DNA of 8,912 bases, from the NCBI GenBank assembly GCA_026014515.1, contig JAOZIG010000395.1, positions 1 to 8,912 of the forward strand, given 5' to 3'. Shown here one piece after another: positions 6,490-8,912 of the stretch (position 1 is its first letter; each line of letters opens with the position of its first letter). The notes beneath the pieces are model-generated. The model was not told the DNA's origin. It worked only from the letters and a program-made list of their open reading frames with translations, and did not search any database. This DNA comes from Candidatus Bathyarchaeota archaeon. GTDB taxonomy: Archaea; Thermoproteota; Bathyarchaeia; TCS64. Position numbers and translations under genes: made by a program.

Positions 6490-7314
6490 ATGCACGCGAT
6501 AATAATCGGTATAGACGGTGGAATGGGACAATGGATGAAAAAACACCTAGAGAATCTAGGCTGCACGGTAGGTGGCTTTGATGAACGTAGAGGCGACAAC
6601 TCATCAACGCTGAACCAAGCTGATCTAGTTGTGGTCTCGGTACCCATACAAGTCACAGCTGAGACCATCAGGAAAACTGTGAAACACTTGAGACCGGGGG
6701 CGTGCCTGATGGAGATAGCGTCACTGAAATCAGGAATCCACGAGGCGATTACTGAAGCTTCTGAGTTAGGGCTTGATGTTCTCTGTGTTCATCCCATGTG
6801 GGGCCCATCAACATGCGATCTCAAGGATAAAACCGTCGCGGTGATACCCCTAGTTGATGTTGAATACGAGAAAGAGAAGACCTTGGAGCTTTTCCCTTCA
6901 GCTAGATTAGAGGTTGTTGAAGCTGGAGAGCATGATAGGTTGATGTCCCTAGTCCTCTCGCTACCATACCTTGTCAACCTAGCCATAGCTGCTACTATAC
7001 AAGACGAGGACTTGGAGAGACTGCGAAGGGTATCAGGGAGTACATATAGTTTACAATATGTTCTCGCTCAGAGTGTCTCATTGGAGAAAACCTGTTTGGT
7101 TGAGGGACTCTTATCTCAGAACATCTACATGAAGGAGACCACAGAGAGATTTCTTAATAATATTAGAAAACTTATCAACTCAGTGGAGGGAAATGGGTTC
7201 CAAGACCTTCATGAGAAAATCGTAAAATCAATGACCAGTGATCCAACCAGTAAAGAGGCTCATGTACTCAGACAAACAGTATTTGAAACAATAAAGAAAA
7301 CTAGTCTAAACTAG
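6490..7314 (+). CDS. tyrA: prephenate dehydrogenase (TyrA family)
   Basis: A 274-residue protein expected to oxidise and decarboxylate prephenate to 4-hydroxyphenylpyruvate, the tyrosine precursor. An N-terminal Rossmann domain (about 1-150) begins HAIIIGIDGGMGQW. D31 in GGFDERR, at the end of the second strand, suggests NAD+ over NADP+. VVVSVP is at 47-52, and HPMWGP at 101-106 carries the catalytic histidine H101. The rest is helical, as expected for the dimerisation domain. No ACT or chorismate mutase domain is attached, so feedback control is not evident. In the glycine loop, the place of the first Gly of GxGxxG appears to be Ile8. It lies 52 bases after pheA with its own promoter and no Shine-Dalgarno site, so it can be controlled apart from the phenylalanine branch. 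An arogenate dehydrogenase cannot be ruled out by sequence alone. Confidence 0.88.
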   Translation: MHAIIIGIDGGMGQWMKKHLENLGCTVGGFDERRGDNSSTLNQADLVVVSVPIQVTAETIRKTVKHLRPGACLMEIASLKSGIHEAITEASELGLDVLCVHPMWGPSTCDLKDKTVAVIPLVDVEYEKEKTLELFPSARLEVVEAGEHDRLMSLVLSLPYLVNLAIAATIQDEDLERLRRVSGSTYSLQYVLAQSVSLEKTCLVEGLLSQNIYMKETTERFLNNIRKLINSVEGNGFQDLHEKIVKSMTSDPTSKEAHVLRQTVFETIKKTSLN

Positions 7315-7321
7315 ATTTTCT
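7295..7321. terminator. candidate bidirectional terminator over the convergent stops of tyrA and vapC
   Basis: AGAAAACTAGT (7295-7305) pairs with ACTAG-A-TTTTCT (7310-7321) around a four-base CTAA loop: eleven pairs with one bulged A at 7315. Read on + it ends in TTTTCT, and read on - it ends in TTTTCTTTAT. Both stop codons lie within the palindrome. It is AT-rich, and archaeal terminators need little more than T-runs, so its action as a terminator is plausible but unproven. Confidence 0.5.
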
Positions 7322-7743
7322 ATTGCCTCACCTGTGTTCCAGACCTTGATTATCTTCTCCTGTTTGAGTCTATCAAAGTGCCTGTCATTAGTTATCAGAA
7401 TCGAGTCTGTCTGAAGACAAGAAGCAGCATGAACAACATCAACGGGATAAGAGGAATCCATATAGTTCAAGCACAACTTGATGAAACGCTCCTCAACATG
7501 TATGACCTCCATCTTAGCGATGAGGGCTCTAAGCAACATCAACGCAGTGGGCGAGGGAAACACCTCACTGTACCGAGACATTTCTTCCAATAGGTACTTG
7601 TTTCCGATGAGTTTGATCTGTTTGTTTTGTATTATTTCGATGATTAGTTTGAGACTAGCGGTCTCCCTCACAGGGTCATGGATAGCAGCCACGTAGATAT
7701 TATTGTCAAGCAGTATCTGGTAGGGCTTGGCGGGCTTTTTCAT
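7306..7743 (-). CDS. vapC: PIN-domain ribonuclease, VapC-like toxin
   Basis: A 145-residue PIN-domain protein, probably a Mg2+-dependent RNase that acts as the toxin of a VapBC pair. The acidic residues expected at the metal site are present: D13 in ILLDNNIYVA, E53/E54 in LLEEM, D102 in PVDVVHAA and D120 in ITNDRHFDRL. The RNA target cannot be told from sequence. The start is the ATG at 7743. It overlaps the antitoxin gene by 38 bases, and no internal Met lies before the catalytic D13, so the overlap is probably real and couples the two genes. A weak GGGATGA lies just upstream. Its 3' end overlaps the convergent tyrA stop by nine bases. Confidence 0.85.
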   Translation of the reverse strand: MKKPAKPYQILLDNNIYVAAIHDPVRETASLKLIIEIIQNKQIKLIGNKYLLEEMSRYSEVFPSPTALMLLRALIAKMEVIHVEERFIKLCLNYMDSSYPVDVVHAASCLQTDSILITNDRHFDRLKQEKIIKVWNTGEAIENLV

Positions 7744-7969
7744 TTATCTCATCCCTGATTTCCTGTGCTAGTTGTTTTACTTGGGTCTCAGCTAGTTCTT
7801 CCTCAAGCCGTTTAGTAATCTCTTCGATGTCGAGTTTCTGTATGATGATCTGCCCCTTCTGATTACTTGTCAGTAGTAGCTGGGTTTCTGATGTGATCCC
7901 TAACTCGTCTCTGACCTTTTTTGGTATAACGACTCTGCCACTACCATCAGGTTCAATAACTGATGCCAT
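7706..7969 (-). CDS. vapB: AbrB/SpoVT-type antitoxin, VapB-like
   Basis: An 87-residue protein. The first ~45 residues form an AbrB-type swapped-hairpin DNA-binding domain, with the typical SGRVVIPKKVRDELGI and a QIIIQKLD strand. The rest is a charged, coiled-coil-like tail (EEITKRLEEELAETQ, then LAQEIRDEINEKA) of the sort that wraps and blocks a PIN toxin. It likely also represses its own promoter. The ATG at 7969 is chosen because the domain starts immediately. An in-frame TTG at 7981 adds four residues and lies about 25 bases from a TATA-like box, so a leaderless TTG start is the alternative. No ribosome site is evident. It runs directly into vapC. Confidence 0.82.
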   Translation of the reverse strand: MASVIEPDGSGRVVIPKKVRDELGITSETQLLLTSNQKGQIIIQKLDIEEITKRLEEELAETQVKQLAQEIRDEINEKARQALPDTA

Positions 7970-8002
7970 TTTCCCGTTCAAATAAACAAACGGAAGTAAC
8001 GG

Positions 8003-8009
8003 TATTAAA
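8003..8009 (-). promoter_or_regulatory. TATA-like box for vapBC
   Basis: On the - strand this reads TTTAATA, centred about 25 bases before position 7981. Transcription would start near 7980, giving either a leaderless TTG start or an approximately 12-base leader to the ATG at 7969. It lies in an AT-rich gap, so other boxes are possible. Confidence 0.45.
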
Positions 8010-8022
8010 CATATCTGAATAC

Positions 8023-8030
8023 TTATTTAT
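8023..8030 (+). promoter_or_regulatory. TATA-like box for the small membrane-protein gene
   Basis: TTATTTAT is centred about 32 bases before the ATG at 8059, which would put the transcript start near 8052 with a leader of a few bases. No ribosome site precedes the ATG. The box is one arm of the inverted repeat at 8023-8046, so a protein bound there should block it. Confidence 0.4.
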
Positions 8031-8046
8031 TCAAGAAAATAAATAA
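8023..8046. repeat. perfect 9-base inverted repeat in the divergent promoter region
   Basis: TTATTTATT at 8023-8031 and AATAAATAA at 8038-8046 are exact reverse complements, six bases apart (CAAGAA). The arms lie upstream of vapB on one side and of the membrane-protein gene on the other. This is a reasonable operator for the VapB DNA-binding domain, which would shut both promoters. The low complexity of the AT-rich arms makes chance pairing a real alternative. Confidence 0.45.
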
Positions 8047-8058
8047 AAGATCATAAGA

Positions 8059-8355
8059 ATGGGATTATTAAACAAATACTCAAATCAGATACGGCTATTC
8101 TTGATTATTTATCCGGTCTTGAATGCATTTATTCTACTCTTTTCTGATACGTATACAGCATTTGGTTATCTTGACTCACCGCTTGGTGTTTGGTTGATGG
8201 ACACAAGAAGCTATGTTATTTTTCACAGCATCACAAGCAGCGTCTCATTAATAGCATTGATATTAACACAGCGGAAAATGAATCAAATATACAGTTGGTT
8301 GGCATCATTCTTGTTTTCATTCCTAGTACTATCATTGACACCAGTACCTTGCTAA
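8059..8355 (+). CDS. small predicted membrane protein, three helices, unknown function
   Basis: I do not recognise this 98-residue protein. It has three hydrophobic stretches long enough to cross the membrane, at about 11-29 (IRLFLIIYPVLNAFILLF), 51-70 and 77-95, joined by a polar loop (DTYTAFGYLDSPLG) and a short basic QRKMNQ turn. There is no clear cleavable signal peptide. The gene is visibly richer in A and T than the aro operon. It is divergent from vapBC and shares their AT-rich control region. It ends 39 bases before the dehydratase gene and may be co-transcribed with it. Coding status rests on the single clean frame, the hydrophobic pattern and a TATA-like box. The short length leaves some doubt. 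Confidence 0.6.
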   Translation: MGLLNKYSNQIRLFLIIYPVLNAFILLFSDTYTAFGYLDSPLGVWLMDTRSYVIFHSITSSVSLIALILTQRKMNQIYSWLASFLFSFLVLSLTPVPC

Positions 8356-8394
8356 ACCATTACCCAGATAAGCAGAGACCACCTCATTACTGAT

Positions 8395-8912
8395 ATGATT
8401 AAGCTCACCGAGTTCTACGAAGCCAGAAAACGTGTCCAGAAATGGGCAAGACACACACCACTCGAATACTCACCAGACCTGAGCAAACTCACAAACGCAG
8501 AAGTCTACCTCAAACTAGAGAACCAACAAACCACAGGCAGCTTCAAGATCAGGGGAGCCACCAACAAGATACTATTATTATCTGATGAGGAACGAGCCCG
8601 AGGCGTAGTCACAGCCAGCAGTGGAAACCACGCACAAGGACTAGGCTACGCAGCAAAACAACTCGGAGTCAAAGCCAAGATAGTTGTTCCTGAGAGGACG
8701 CCACAGATGAAGATTGACGCCATCAGGAAATACGGTGTCGAGCTAATCATAGAGGGCGACGAGTACATGGACTCTGAACGACTAGCTAGAAAGATCGAAG
8801 CAGAGGAGGGCATGACCTTCGTCTCAGCCTACAATGACATCGAACTCATCAAAGGACAAGGCACACTCGCGTTAGAGATGATCGAGAACCAACCCCAATT
8901 AGACACCATACT
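8395..8912 (+). CDS. ilvA: PLP-dependent threonine/serine dehydratase family enzyme (5' part, runs off the window)
   Basis: The first 172 codons of a fold-type II PLP enzyme. TTGSFKIRGA at 47-55 carries the Schiff-base lysine K51. SSGNHAQG at 75-82 is the substrate carboxylate loop, and GVKAKIVVPERTPQMKIDAI and IKGQGTLALEM also match the threonine dehydratase/serine racemase family. A threonine deaminase would make 2-oxobutanoate for isoleucine synthesis or break down threonine. The part that would hold a regulatory ACT domain lies outside, so biosynthetic and catabolic forms, serine racemase and related lyases cannot be told apart. The start is the ATG at 8395, the only in-frame start near the conserved N-terminus. 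I see no Shine-Dalgarno site and no convincing TATA box in the 39-base gap before it. Confidence 0.88.
   Translation, partial: MIKLTEFYEARKRVQKWARHTPLEYSPDLSKLTNAEVYLKLENQQTTGSFKIRGATNKILLLSDEERARGVVTASSGNHAQGLGYAAKQLGVKAKIVVPERTPQMKIDAIRKYGVELIIEGDEYMDSERLARKIEAEEGMTFVSAYNDIELIKGQGTLALEMIENQPQLDTI

Noticed and set aside
7378..7696. + strand open frames over the vapC region.
   Set aside because: The - strand frame shows a complete PIN-domain pattern of acidic residues. The + frames have no recognisable domain.
8190..8393. A second + frame of 67 codons inside and after the membrane-protein gene.
   Set aside because: It overlaps the frame with a clear three-helix hydrophobic pattern. Its own product is polar and featureless, and it has no start signal.
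1..8912. tRNA, rRNA, CRISPR arrays, insertion sequences or attachment sites.
   Set aside because: No cloverleaf, regularly spaced repeats, transposase frame or paired terminal repeats were seen. The only repeats found are the short inverted repeats and hairpins in or beside intergenic regions.

Overview
The window is most likely from an archaeon. The main reasons are a leaderless promoter in front of the tyrA-like gene (a TTTTATA box about 25 bases before the ATG, with no Shine-Dalgarno sequence), the frequent AGA/AGG and ATA codons, and a VapB/VapC pair of the AbrB plus PIN type common in archaea. The phylum cannot be fixed from the sequence. The shikimate kinase is of the bacterial P-loop type rather than the GHMP-type enzyme usual in archaea, so an unusual lineage or gene replacement is possible. 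A bacterial source is less likely but not excluded.

Region 1 (19-6437, + strand) is a tight run of eight genes: aroB, aroD, aroE, aroK, aroA, aroC, a stand-alone chorismate mutase and a prephenate dehydratase (pheA). Every junction is a stop/start overlap of 1 to 4 bases (ATGA, TTGA, TAGTG or TGATG). Most starts have a GGAGG-like ribosome site inside the end of the gene before. Gene order matches the order of the reactions, from DAHP to phenylpyruvate. The 16 bases before aroB look like the end of another gene, so the operon probably starts outside the window. The first enzyme of the pathway, DAHP synthase, is not in view.

Region 2 (6438-7314) is a 52-base gap and then tyrA (prephenate dehydrogenase). 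The gap holds a small hairpin just after the pheA stop. Its T-rich tail is also the TATA box for tyrA. A pair of 6-base inverted repeats flanks that TATA box. With tyrA, the window covers the route from DAHP through chorismate and prephenate to both phenylpyruvate and 4-hydroxyphenylpyruvate.

Region 3 (7306-7969, - strand) is a vapB/vapC toxin-antitoxin pair running toward tyrA. The tyrA and vapC stop codons overlap by nine bases inside an imperfect palindrome with T tracts on both strands, which may end transcription both ways. Region 4 (7970-8058) is an AT-rich divergent promoter zone with a perfect 9-base inverted repeat. Region 5 (8059-8355) is a small three-helix membrane protein that I do not recognise. 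Region 6 (8395 to the window end) is the first 172 codons of a PLP-dependent threonine/serine dehydratase-like enzyme. The toxin-antitoxin pair and the membrane gene therefore form an AT-richer patch between two amino-acid metabolism genes.

I see no tRNA, rRNA, CRISPR array, insertion sequence or frameshifted gene. No stretch over 300 bases lacks a gene. The most useful new observations are regulatory overlaps and small enzyme variations. I did not find a clear undescribed multi-gene system.
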